Shown here piece after piece: positions 5,062 to 11,834 of a stretch of DNA of 11,834 nucleotides (the first letter of the stretch is position 1; each line of letters opens with the position of its first letter). Made by a program: the position numbers and the translations under genes. Below the pieces are notes generated by a model, which saw only the letters and a program-made list of their open reading frames with translations, was not told the DNA's origin and made no database searches. The stretch is from a bacterium (GTDB lineage: Bacteria; Cyanobacteriota; Vampirovibrionia; Obscuribacterales; Obscuribacteraceae), in assembly GCA_030431355.1 (NCBI GenBank), contig JAUIJG010000150.1, forward strand, positions 1 through 11,834, in the 5' to 3' direction.

Positions 5062-7916
5062 GCCACCGAATCTCCTAAAATCTCACGACTTCTTGCGATG
5101 CTTGCTTTTCTAGCGTTCTGACGGAGCAAGAAAACCAGACCCAGACCGAAGGCGGCGAGCCCGTAGTTTAGATACTCCCAGAACATATGTTCATCATCAT
5201 CCAGCTTACGAAGGGTTCGCGAAAACTGGGCCCGCCCTCTTATAGATAAAAGGTCACGATCCCCAAGCGACCAATCTATGGAATTCAAGACAAGTTCCAC
5301 AGGATTTAAATAACGTGTCCCCATACCGGCAGAAGCCAGCTCCAACATTTCATCCGAGAGGAAAGTGTTGGATGCAAAAAGGATAATTTTTGCCGAATCC
5401 ACCGACTTCTCCATCACATTGACGAAGTCAGCCTTCTGGCTGTCCAATCCGGGCTTATCACTCTTGAGAGGATTAGACTTGCCCTTGAAGAAAGATTCAA
5501 ACTGCCCTTCCTGGGCAAGTGCCAGGGTGTGCGCTCCCATGGACTTAGGACCAGGCACCTCAAAGCCGACTTCATGTCTGGCGAAATCCGGCTGTATCTG
5601 TAAGTTCTCGGTCAACCATGACTGAGAGGAACTCTTCATCAGCTCGATGCTTTTCCTCTCTCCGACCTTCTCTTTGACTGACTTAACCGGTGAGGCCCAG
5701 GTTACCGTAACCTGGGGAAGGCCTGCCACCAGACCGCTCGATTGATCCATGTTCTCACCGCGAACATCGACAAAGTAAGGATAGGGAGCCATCTTCAACT
5801 CCTGTACCTCAAATCCGTTGATACTTCTCTGCACCGGAATCGGGAAAGTGGAATTTTGTTTATCGAGAACCAGAGAATTTTGCAGCTCTATTCCATGGTG
5901 CTTGAGCCATTCAGAAAGACCGGACTCCAGCTTATGACAGCTCAGAGCTTTGTCCATGTTGATGTCGTAAGGGGACGAAGCTATCACCACCGAACCACCT
6001 TGCATCAAGAACTGGTCTACGGCAAAGACCTTCTTCTCATCCAGTTTTTCGGGTGCGACAAGCAGGAGAAGGTCCACATCTTCGGGAATGCCACCATCTA
6101 GATTGAGCGGCTTAATAGAATACTGCTCGGCAAGCTTCTGAATCAAAATATTGAAGTGCTTGCCTTCCGGGGGCATTCCGGGAGCCTGTCGTTTGGGCTG
6201 GGGAAAAACCAGTCCGATCGTCTTCAAGAAGCCTTTTGAGTATCTCTTCAGACCTGACTCTATCGAACGCTCCAGTCCAGCCTTTGAGAGGTCTTCCGGC
6301 AGCGGGATCTGAACTACCTGGTCGTCATTCTTAAGCGTCATGTAGAACCAGAAGCGTTTAGTATCGAGAAGGCTGAGCACCATTGGTCGAAAACCATACT
6401 CTTTCTCGATGGTCTTGGCCAGTCCACCATCGCCGCTGGCAGGGTCCCTCAGTTCAAAGGAGAATTTGTCCCCGGACTTCTTCTTAAGCTCGGCCAGGCT
6501 TTTAATCAGCTCATTCTTAAGAGCTACCAACTGCTGGGGCAGAGCATCGTCCCCGGAGATATAGCCGACGAACTTAACGTTCTTATCGAGACTGGCAAAG
6601 ATATTTCCCGAGCCCTGATAGCTCAACAAAACCTTCTTAATAGCTCCGGTAATATCGTATTCGGGGTTACGAAGATCTATCTCCAGACCGCCTTCGTTGG
6701 AGGTAGCCTTTACGTCAATCAAATCTGAGAAGGTGAGGGTCTCGAACTGGTCACCATACTTGATCAGAATGTCGAAGTAAGAGTTCGCAATGGATGCCTG
6801 GTACTTATCACTTGACTGAAATGGTTTCGGTTTGATTCCGTACTTCTCGTTTGCTTCCTTTTCGAGTTCAGGATCACCGATGGGGTCGACAAACTCCACC
6901 CGCACCCTTCCATGGCCGGCGACCTCATACTCCTTGAGGAGGTCTCGCAACCTGGGCACTAGCGGCGCAAGAAGGGAATGGGTCTTGGCGCTGAAGTAGC
7001 CTCTGATCAAAAGAGGTTCCTTCAATCTTTTCAAATATTCTCTGGTTGTGCCTGATATCGAATAGATCTGCCCGGAAGTGATATCGACCCGGGCAAAGTT
7101 GACTTTCTGAATCCAGAAATTGCCGACAATAAAGTTGGCGACGAAGAGCGCTGTAATCATCAACCACTCATCATGACGGCTGTTACGCGGATTATTAGCC
7201 CAACGCATCTTCTCCAGAGCGAGGACATTGAGCGAGAGGAAAACACCAATGATGCTCAAGTAGTAATAAATATCTCTAAAATCGACAACACCACGGGTGA
7301 TGCTCTCAAATCGTGAGCCCGTACCTATAAGTCCGAGCACTTCACCGACCTGGCTATCAAAAATTCCAGTCACCGCATCGGAGCCGACAAAATAGAAAGC
7401 ACCGCAGAGTAGCACGGAAAAAATGAGACTGACTATCTGATTCGCGGTCTTGGCGCTTACATATAAACCTATGGCGCTGTAAGCTCCAGCAAGGAATATG
7501 GTGGCAATGTACCCCCCGATTACCGGGCCCCAATCCAGTGGACCGAGCATGGATACCGTTATCGGCAAAGGCAATGTCAGGGCGACAGCCAGGGAGACAA
7601 GGCCAAGACAGGCCAGGAACTTACCCAATACCAAATTCAGATTGCTGATGGAGGAGGTAAGAAGAATTTCCAGCGTTCCAGAAGACTTCTCCTCGCTCCA
7701 CATTTTCATGGTCAGTGCAGGAACCAAGAAGATAAGAAGGATAGGGAACCACTCGAACATGGGCCGGACGTCGGCTATGTTGCGGGCGAAAAATGTCTCC
7801 ACCCAGAAAAATATGAAAAGGGTCGATACTAAAAATGCGCCGAAGAATATAAGTCCGGTCAAAGAATAAAAGAAGCCGGAGAATTCCTTCTTGGCAATCT
7901 GTCGGACGCTGCTCAT
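5058..7916 (-). CDS. Fused ABC-2 permease (GldF-like) and GldG-like extracytoplasmic protein
   Basis: The 952-residue protein is a fusion. Residues 1-240 are an ABC-2 type permease with about six hydrophobic segments (around 14-38, 56-70, 99-122, 132-152, 159-178, 217-235) and the conserved cytoplasmic SEEKSSGTLEILLTS motif (74-88). A further segment at 251-267 starts a GldG-like part, whose large soluble region (about 268-905) ends in a last membrane helix (914-931) and a basic tail. The soluble part contains the family's FLMQGGSVVIASSP strand-turn (637-649). It also carries two similar blocks near 323-363 and 468-511, each an aspartate-proline beta strand then a helix ending in KYG/EYGF and Pro. 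In gliding Bacteroidota GldF and GldG are separate proteins; fused versions occur in other phyla. The start ATG overlaps the ATPase stop (ATGA), with AGAGGA just upstream. The role is an exporter or mechanochemical ABC complex of unknown substrate. Confidence 0.93.
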   Translation of the reverse strand: MSSVRQIAKKEFSGFFYSLTGLIFFGAFLVSTLFIFFWVETFFARNIADVRPMFEWFPILLIFLVPALTMKMWSEEKSSGTLEILLTSSISNLNLVLGKFLACLGLVSLAVALTLPLPITVSMLGPLDWGPVIGGYIATIFLAGAYSAIGLYVSAKTANQIVSLIFSVLLCGAFYFVGSDAVTGIFDSQVGEVLGLIGTGSRFESITRGVVDFRDIYYYLSIIGVFLSLNVLALEKMRWANNPRNSRHDEWLMITALFVANFIVGNFWIQKVNFARVDITSGQIYSISGTTREYLKRLKEPLLIRGYFSAKTHSLLAPLVPRLRDLLKEYEVAGHGRVRVEFVDPIGDPELEKEANEKYGIKPKPFQSSDKYQASIANSYFDILIKYGDQFETLTFSDLIDVKATSNEGGLEIDLRNPEYDITGAIKKVLLSYQGSGNIFASLDKNVKFVGYISGDDALPQQLVALKNELIKSLAELKKKSGDKFSFELRDPASGDGGLAKTIEKEYGFRPMVLSLLDTKRFWFYMTLKNDDQVVQIPLPEDLSKAGLERSIESGLKRYSKGFLKTIGLVFPQPKRQAPGMPPEGKHFNILIQKLAEQYSIKPLNLDGGIPEDVDLLLLVAPEKLDEKKVFAVDQFLMQGGSVVIASSPYDINMDKALSCHKLESGLSEWLKHHGIELQNSLVLDKQNSTFPIPVQRSINGFEVQELKMAPYPYFVDVRGENMDQSSGLVAGLPQVTVTWASPVKSVKEKVGERKSIELMKSSSQSWLTENLQIQPDFARHEVGFEVPGPKSMGAHTLALAQEGQFESFFKGKSNPLKSDKPGLDSQKADFVNVMEKSVDSAKIILFASNTFLSDEMLELASAGMGTRYLNPVELVLNSIDWSLGDRDLLSIRGRAQFSRTLRKLDDDEHMFWEYLNYGLAAFGLGLVFLLRQNARKASIARSREILGDSVA

Positions 7917-8848
7917 TTTCTATCCTCTACCTTCCCACGGGAAATCTCACCGAAAACCACTTCCAGGTCGCGTACCTGGGGTTTCATCGAATATAGCTTC
8001 AATCCTTTGCCGATGATGGCGCTGGCAAGCTCAGCCGCCACTTCGTCCTGACGGTCGGCATCCAGCACCTCAAGGGTGCAATGAAGCTTTTCATCCTCGA
8101 CGGATTCACTGATCAGCTTCACCGACTCAATGCCTTCGGCTACCGCTTCTCCTTCCTTGTTCTCCAGGCACAACTCCAGAATGCTGGAGCGGCTCAAGTC
8201 TTTCATGGAAGAGTCCAGCGCCACCTGCCCTCCACGGATGATGATCACCCGGTGACAGGTTGCTTCCACCTCCTGAAGGATATGGGTTGAAACAAGCACT
8301 GTGGCTTTTTTAGATAGCTCCTTTATGAGAGCCCTCATTTCCTGGATTTGAGAAGGGTCGAGCCCGTTGGTCGGCTCGTCAAGAATATAAATCTTCGGCT
8401 CACCAAGAATCGCCTGGGCAACTCCGAGACGCTGGCGATACCCCCGTGACAACGTATTTATTCTCTGGGTAGCGACAGATGTAAGCTTGGTTCTGTGGAT
8501 TGCCTGGGCAATAGAAGCCTTTGCCGAATCACCCTCCAGACCTTTAAGACTGGCTGCATATAGCAAGAAGTCGGTCACCGTCATATCCGGGTAGAGAGGG
8601 CAGTTTTCGGGCAGATAACCAATTTTTTGCTGAATCTTGAAACGATCCTGGTTGATATCAAGACCGTCCACGCTCAATTTGCCTGAGGTGGGCTCCACAT
8701 ATCCGGTGATCATTTTCATAATCGTCGTCTTTCCGGCGCCGTTGTGGCCAAGAAGACCGACGATTTCACCATGCTCAATCTGAAAAGTCACGTCATCGAC
8801 AGCGACAATCTCACCATATTTGCGGGTCAAACCTTCTGCCTTGATCAT
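7913..8848 (-). CDS. ABC transporter ATPase, GldA/ABC-2 type
   Basis: The 311-residue nucleotide-binding subunit has every motif intact: Walker A GHNGAGKT (34-41), the signature LSRGYRQR (133-140, with Tyr in place of the Gln of LSGGQ, as is common in this GldA-like subfamily), Walker B IYILDEP (153-159) with catalytic Glu158, the D-loop after NGLDP, and the switch His189 in STH. After about residue 215 there is a C-terminal extension of the kind found in ABC-2 exporters. It should energise the permease encoded directly downstream with a 4-nt overlap. The Shine-Dalgarno is weak (GAG about 8 nt from the ATG). It is the first gene of the six-gene minus-strand run, and a possible promoter lies about 30-55 nt upstream. 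Confidence 0.95.
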   Translation of the reverse strand: MIKAEGLTRKYGEIVAVDDVTFQIEHGEIVGLLGHNGAGKTTIMKMITGYVEPTSGKLSVDGLDINQDRFKIQQKIGYLPENCPLYPDMTVTDFLLYAASLKGLEGDSAKASIAQAIHRTKLTSVATQRINTLSRGYRQRLGVAQAILGEPKIYILDEPTNGLDPSQIQEMRALIKELSKKATVLVSTHILQEVEATCHRVIIIRGGQVALDSSMKDLSRSSILELCLENKEGEAVAEGIESVKLISESVEDEKLHCTLEVLDADRQDEVAAELASAIIGKGLKLYSMKPQVRDLEVVFGEISRGKVEDRK

Positions 8849-8875
8849 CGATAATCTCGCGCTTGCAAGTAGTAA

Positions 8876-8903
8876 TTTCTAAACCGAAACTAATTGAAGT
8901 CAG
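8876..8903 (-). promoter_or_regulatory. Possible sigma-70-type promoter for the ABC-serpin-protease run
   Basis: Reading the minus strand, CTGACT (8903-8898) is followed after 16 nt by TAGAAA (8881-8876). Each matches four of six consensus positions. A start near 8869 would leave a leader of about 20 nt before the ATPase ATG. This is a weak match found by eye in a 196-nt gap and could be chance. Confidence 0.25.
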
Positions 8904-8943
8904 TTTCCTGAGTCCGAGCGTCCCATTTTACCGATCAGTTTCG
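8885..8943. repeat. GAAACT / AGTTTC motif, three copies upstream of the ABC ATPase gene
   Basis: GAAACT (8886-8891) and AGTTTC (8902-8907) form an inverted pair with 10 nt between them. A further TCAGTTTC (8935-8942) directly repeats the one at 8900-8907. The inverted pair straddles the spacer and -35 region of the possible promoter, as an operator might. The motif is short, so the evidence is thin. The remainder of the 8849-9044 gap shows nothing else I recognise. Confidence 0.3.
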
Positions 8944-9010
8944 ACTCAAGTACTTATTTTTCGACAATCTTTAAGGAAAGAATGCAATAGAAAGCTTTAA
9001 TCAGGCAAAC

Positions 9011-9046
9011 GATAAGAATATCTGAGGCAGTCCTGACTCTCTTATC
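9011..9046 (-). terminator. Weak hairpin at the end of the glycosyltransferase gene
   Basis: GATAAGA (9011-9017) and TCTTATC (9040-9046) are a perfect 7-bp inverted repeat with a 22-nt centre that can add a small GAG/CTC pairing. It starts inside the glycosyltransferase stop codon. On the minus strand it is followed by GTTTGCC rather than a clean T run, so termination may be partial and read-through into the ABC gene is possible. Confidence 0.3.
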
Positions 9047-9977
9047 AGTACTCTCTCTGCACTATATATAGTGGTCTACCCCGGTGATGCTCAAGACCGA
9101 GAGCCAGGTATTCTCCTATCACTCCAAGACAGAAAAGAATCATGGCGCCGACCACAAATATCGCCACTACCGACGGTGCCCACCCCAGCAACTGTTCCGG
9201 GAAAACAAAAACAAAAGGCACGATAATTAGTGCAACAGCTATTGAGAATGCTGCAAAAAACAAACCCAGACGTAGCGGAAACTTGGAGAATCCGGTCAAC
9301 CCAGCCATGGAGAGGTGAATCAGCTTGGGCAGAGTGTACTGGGCCACCCCGGCGAAACGCTCCTCCCGGTCATATTCAATAATTGTTTGTTTGTAGCCGA
9401 CCCAGGTAGCCAAACCTCGTATGTATCTATGCTGCTCCCGCAGCTCTCTCAGATTGTCGCAAACCCTTTTGGATATCAGTCGAAAATCTCCCACGTCAAC
9501 GGGAATATCAATCTCAGAAACCGCCGCCATCAAGCGATAAAAAACCTTAGCCCGCAGGTTTGCAAAAGCGGAGATACCATCTCTTTTGCGGCGGCGAGCA
9601 TGCACAACCTCATATCCTTCCTTCCACTTCTCTACCAGGCGAGGGAAGACTTCCGGTGGATCTTGCAGGTCGCCGTCTATAACGATGACAGCATCACCGG
9701 TGGCATGATCAAGACCGGCTGTTATTGCGGCTTGATGACCGAAGTTACGACTCAAGTCGATCAATCGCAAGCAATCATCCTTCTCTCTCTGCTCTACTAA
9801 AATTGGTAGAGTTCTATCGGAGCTACCGTCGTTAACAAAAATGATCTCATGCTCACAGCCCATATCAACAAGAACTGATTTAACTCGTCGCACGCACTCG
9901 GCAGCACCCAGCTCCTCGTTATACATAGGGATGACTATGCTCAACTTATAATTATCGACAGGGCTCGGCTCTGGCAT
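9045..9977 (-). CDS. GT2 polyprenyl-phosphate glycosyltransferase (GtrB / DPM1-like)
   Basis: This is a 310-residue inverting family 2 glycosyltransferase that moves a sugar from a nucleotide donor to a polyprenyl phosphate on the cytoplasmic face. The GT-A domain shows SIVIPMYNEE (13-22), VNDGSSDRT (48-56), the stretch RNFGHQAAITAGL (77-89) and the metal-binding DGDLQDPPE (101-109, Asp101 and Asp103). GDFRLISKR (163-171) and the RYIRGL segment (184-189) are typical of the GtrB/ArnC/DPM1 branch. Two C-terminal membrane helices (about 237-259 and 269-293) place it in the two-helix GtrB-like group. The sugar cannot be predicted. I see no Shine-Dalgarno before the ATG. It is divergent from a GT87-like gene, which could use the lipid-linked sugar. 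It lies 196 nt upstream of the ABC gene on the same strand. Confidence 0.93.
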   Translation of the reverse strand: MPEPSPVDNYKLSIVIPMYNEELGAAECVRRVKSVLVDMGCEHEIIFVNDGSSDRTLPILVEQREKDDCLRLIDLSRNFGHQAAITAGLDHATGDAVIVIDGDLQDPPEVFPRLVEKWKEGYEVVHARRRKRDGISAFANLRAKVFYRLMAAVSEIDIPVDVGDFRLISKRVCDNLRELREQHRYIRGLATWVGYKQTIIEYDREERFAGVAQYTLPKLIHLSMAGLTGFSKFPLRLGLFFAAFSIAVALIIVPFVFVFPEQLLGWAPSVVAIFVVGAMILFCLGVIGEYLALGLEHHRGRPLYIVQREY

Positions 9978-10245
9978 TTTTCTGATTGGTCTAACGATGG
10001 CGCAGGGAAGCTGCTAGGAAGTTAAAAGGCTAATGATACCCCGACTTTATAATTGTTAGCGGCGAAATCCGTCTAATTACATTAGCTTAATTATGAGAAC
10101 ATCGGATTCCTATATTGGAGATAAAATCACCACAGACCTCAATCCGTGATTGAATTTCAAGTGCCTACATCTACTGAAATAATTCCGGACAGATCTGATT
10201 TAAGGGAATACAGGAATAGAGATAGTTAGTACCTATATAAAGATA
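9978..10245. promoter_or_regulatory. Divergent intergenic region with AT-rich promoter-like elements
   Basis: This 268-nt gap must hold promoters for both glycosyltransferase genes. A perfect TATAAT is at 10048-10053, and its complement-side TATAAA (10051-10046) could serve the leftward gene. No good -35 box is at proper spacing for either strand. CTAAT-TAC-ATTAG (10073-10085) is a small inverted repeat, and CTAAT recurs at 10030. TATATA at 10234-10239 ends 6 nt before the rightward ATG. I find no RNA gene or open frame here. Confidence 0.4.
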
Positions 10246-11508
10246 ATGGCTGTTGCGAAGAAAAATTTATCAAATATCCTTGGGCTCCTCTTTGCCGGAT
10301 TCGCTGTCTTCGCAGGTCTGATGATTCTCTTAAAACTCTACACTCCGCTCACTAATAACCGCTGGTTCATAAATGAAAAGACCGGTGTAGCTGACATCAT
10401 TGATTTCTTTCAGTACTACCAGGCCAGCGACCTGGCACAGTCCTCAAATTCTAAGTTGATCTATGACCCCAATATCCAAAAGTCCTGGGCCGATAAGTTG
10501 ATAGCCCCGGTAAAGAGCGACAAAATCTTCTACAACCAACAACCGCCATCTTCCTATGTTCTTTTATTGCCCCTGAGCTGGATGCCGGTGGGACCAGCCT
10601 ATGTGGCCTGGTGTATCCTGCAGAGCATTTTCGGTTTATCAGGAACATATGCTCTCACCCGACTGGGACCCCTCAAACCCAGAGATCGATTGCTCTTTTG
10701 TTTCGGCGTATTCGTCAGCTTTCCCGCATATATCTGCCTCTGGCATGGAAACACCAGCTTCTGGCTTCTTGGAGCGCTCAGCCTATTCATCGCATTTATC
10801 TACAATAGAAGAGATTGGCTGTCAGGTATATTTCTATCAATATCGACTTTCAAACCCCAGTACCTTTTCCCGCTCTTAATGCCTATCACCGCCATGAAGA
10901 GGTGGAAAATACTGATCGCTTTTGCAGCAATGGAATTGGCAATGCTCGGTCTGGCTTCTCTAATAATCGGACCGGAAAATGTGATCGGCTATCCCAATAT
11001 AGTCACCCATGCGGAATCGAGTGAACGGTTTATCGGAGTAAATGCCCATAAGATGATCAGTATACGAGGCCCCATAGCGAACCTGGCGGATACTTCTATC
11101 TCCCTGAAAGCAACGGCACTGGTAATGTTTGCCTCTCTGATTCCACTCTTTTTAGTCTGGAAGAAAGCAACCCGGGAAATTTCCGTAGGCGGACTACGCT
11201 GGCTATGGGCATCGACAATCTGCACCCTGGTTCTTGTGAGCCCCCACTCCCATCTCTTCGATTTCCTGCTTCTCGCCATGGCTGCAGCTTTGACACTACC
11301 AACACTATCAATAATGAACCTGAGCAAAACCGAGCCGGCTCTCGCGCTCTGGTGCGGGATCTTTATCCTGTTTCCACCCCTGGGCTGGATAGCCAACTTT
11401 ACCATCGGACAGGAAAAAGCCGGCTTTTATTTCTTCTTCCCCCTGGTGGCATCACTCTTTGTACTTTCATTGATAAACCTCACCAGAACCCTTAAAGCCA
11501 GGAACTGA
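10246..11508 (+). CDS. GT87-like (DUF2029) polytopic membrane glycosyltransferase
   Basis: The 420-residue integral membrane protein has about ten hydrophobic segments, beginning at 11-31. The pattern fits GT87 (GT-C fold), whose mannosyl- and other glycosyltransferases use polyprenyl-phosphate sugars on the outer side of the membrane. Supporting signs are an acidic site in the first external loop (DFFQYYQAS, Asp53), YNQQPPSSYVLLLPLSWMP (96-114, matching the family's Tyr-Pro-Pro then Pro-Leu pattern), HGNTSFWLLGAL (167-178), KPQYLFPLL (203-211) and SPHSHLFDF (332-340). The acceptor is unknown. The frame has a TAA at 10201 and no other start codon of the usual kind, so the ATG is firm, yet no Shine-Dalgarno precedes it. 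The neighbouring GT2 gene could supply its lipid-linked donor, and the next gene follows after 15 nt. Confidence 0.85.
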   Translation: MAVAKKNLSNILGLLFAGFAVFAGLMILLKLYTPLTNNRWFINEKTGVADIIDFFQYYQASDLAQSSNSKLIYDPNIQKSWADKLIAPVKSDKIFYNQQPPSSYVLLLPLSWMPVGPAYVAWCILQSIFGLSGTYALTRLGPLKPRDRLLFCFGVFVSFPAYICLWHGNTSFWLLGALSLFIAFIYNRRDWLSGIFLSISTFKPQYLFPLLMPITAMKRWKILIAFAAMELAMLGLASLIIGPENVIGYPNIVTHAESSERFIGVNAHKMISIRGPIANLADTSISLKATALVMFASLIPLFLVWKKATREISVGGLRWLWASTICTLVLVSPHSHLFDFLLLAMAAALTLPTLSIMNLSKTEPALALWCGIFILFPPLGWIANFTIGQEKAGFYFFFPLVASLFVLSLINLTRTLKARN

Positions 11509-11523
11509 GAACCGAAAAAAGCG

Positions 11524-11834
11524 ATGAATTCAAACGAGGATTGCAAAAACACCAGGCATAAAATAACGGAGAGGCTCAAGTCTGCCGATATCGTTTTATT
11601 GGTCGGGAGCCTTGTCTTGACCCTGGCTGTGGTCAGAATCTATATGGCTCAAGAGAATACCCTCTACTGGTGCGACTTCAACTACTACCACATAATGGCG
11701 GTGGCGGCCAGTCAAAAATTGCTGGAAGATCCCGGCGGCTTTCCTCTATTGGTTATCGCCTCCACCTGCTTTAATTACAATCTTCTCTACGCGGTGCCGA
11801 TACTACCGGCAATATTACTATTCGGATCCGGAAG
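11524..11834 (+). CDS. Partial polytopic membrane protein, likely GT-C-type glycosyltransferase, cut by the window end
   Basis: An open frame begins at ATG 11524 and is still open at the right edge (103 complete codons). It has a charged cytoplasmic N-terminus (about 20 residues), a membrane helix at about 22-41, an external loop with Asp51 in YWCDFNYYH, and further hydrophobic stretches at about 73-81 and 87-101. A charged start, a first helix, then an Asp with aromatic residues is the arrangement of GT-C enzymes and resembles the preceding GT87-like protein, so a related glycosyltransferase is likely. The family cannot be assigned from this fragment. It lies 15 nt after the GT87-like stop, in the same frame, without a clear Shine-Dalgarno. 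The short gap implies co-transcription. Confidence 0.7.
   Translation, partial: MNSNEDCKNTRHKITERLKSADIVLLVGSLVLTLAVVRIYMAQENTLYWCDFNYYHIMAVAASQKLLEDPGGFPLLVIASTCFNYNLLYAVPILPAILLFGSG

Noticed and set aside
9315..9800. A 161-codon plus-strand open frame opposite the GT2 gene
   Set aside because: The opposite strand encodes all conserved GT2 motifs in this interval; the antisense product matches nothing I recognise.
10989..11405. A 138-codon minus-strand open frame within the GT87-like gene
   Set aside because: The sense strand encodes conserved membrane segments and loop motifs here; this is a shadow frame.
11506..11526. Stop-codon read-through joining the GT87-like gene to the next frame, which is in the same phase
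   Set aside because: The TGA is followed by an ATG 15 nt later and a charged N-terminus typical of a new membrane protein; matching phase occurs one time in three by chance.
1..11834. Gliding-motility locus, given the GldA/GldF/GldG likeness
   Set aside because: No other gld or spr genes are present, GldF and GldG are fused, and DUF4340-linked versions of this ABC system are widespread in non-gliding bacteria.

Overview
The window (11.8 kb) is gene-dense bacterial chromosome with short intergenic gaps. I see no mobile element, CRISPR array, tRNA or rRNA. The organism is a free-living bacterium, probably with two membranes or at least a busy cell envelope, since most products are membrane-bound, exported or glycan-related. 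The phylum cannot be fixed from this sequence. A GldA/GldFG/DUF4340 ABC module outside an obvious gliding locus, a TPR-matrixin protease and a bacterial serpin would fit a lineage such as Planctomycetota/Verrucomicrobiota, Myxococcota or non-photosynthetic Cyanobacteriota. That is a guess.

Layout. Bases 1-955 (+) hold the C-terminal half of a PafA-like alkaline phosphatase superfamily protein. It converges, with only 3 nt between the stop codons, on a run of six minus-strand genes spanning 8848 down to 959. In transcription order these are an ABC ATPase (GldA-like), a fused ABC-2 permease/GldG-like protein, a DUF4340 protein, a serpin, an alpha/beta-hydrolase-fold protein, and a secreted TPR-matrixin metalloprotease. 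The first three are joined by 4-nt ATGA overlaps. The last two overlap by 26 nt, and the remaining gaps are 46 and 33 nt, so the whole set could be one operon. Upstream on the same strand, 196 nt away, is a GtrB/DPM1-like polyprenyl-phosphate glycosyltransferase (9045-9977). A 268-nt divergent intergenic region then separates it from a plus-strand GT87-like membrane glycosyltransferase (10246-11508) and the start of a second polytopic GT-C-like protein that runs off the window (11524-).

How they may work together. The ABC ATPase, GldFG and DUF4340 proteins should form one inner-membrane ABC complex with a large extracytoplasmic domain. Its substrate is unknown. The right-hand genes look like a lipid-linked sugar pathway: GtrB-like enzymes make undecaprenyl-phosphate sugars on the cytoplasmic side, and GT-C enzymes use such donors on the outside.

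The most interesting part is the downstream half of the operon. An apparently inhibitory-type serpin without a signal peptide, and with an unusually long, glycine-rich reactive-centre loop, is followed by a hydrolase-fold protein lacking the expected catalytic histidine and by a secreted zinc protease. Whether these three form a functional protease/inhibitor unit is a hypothesis, not something the sequence proves.
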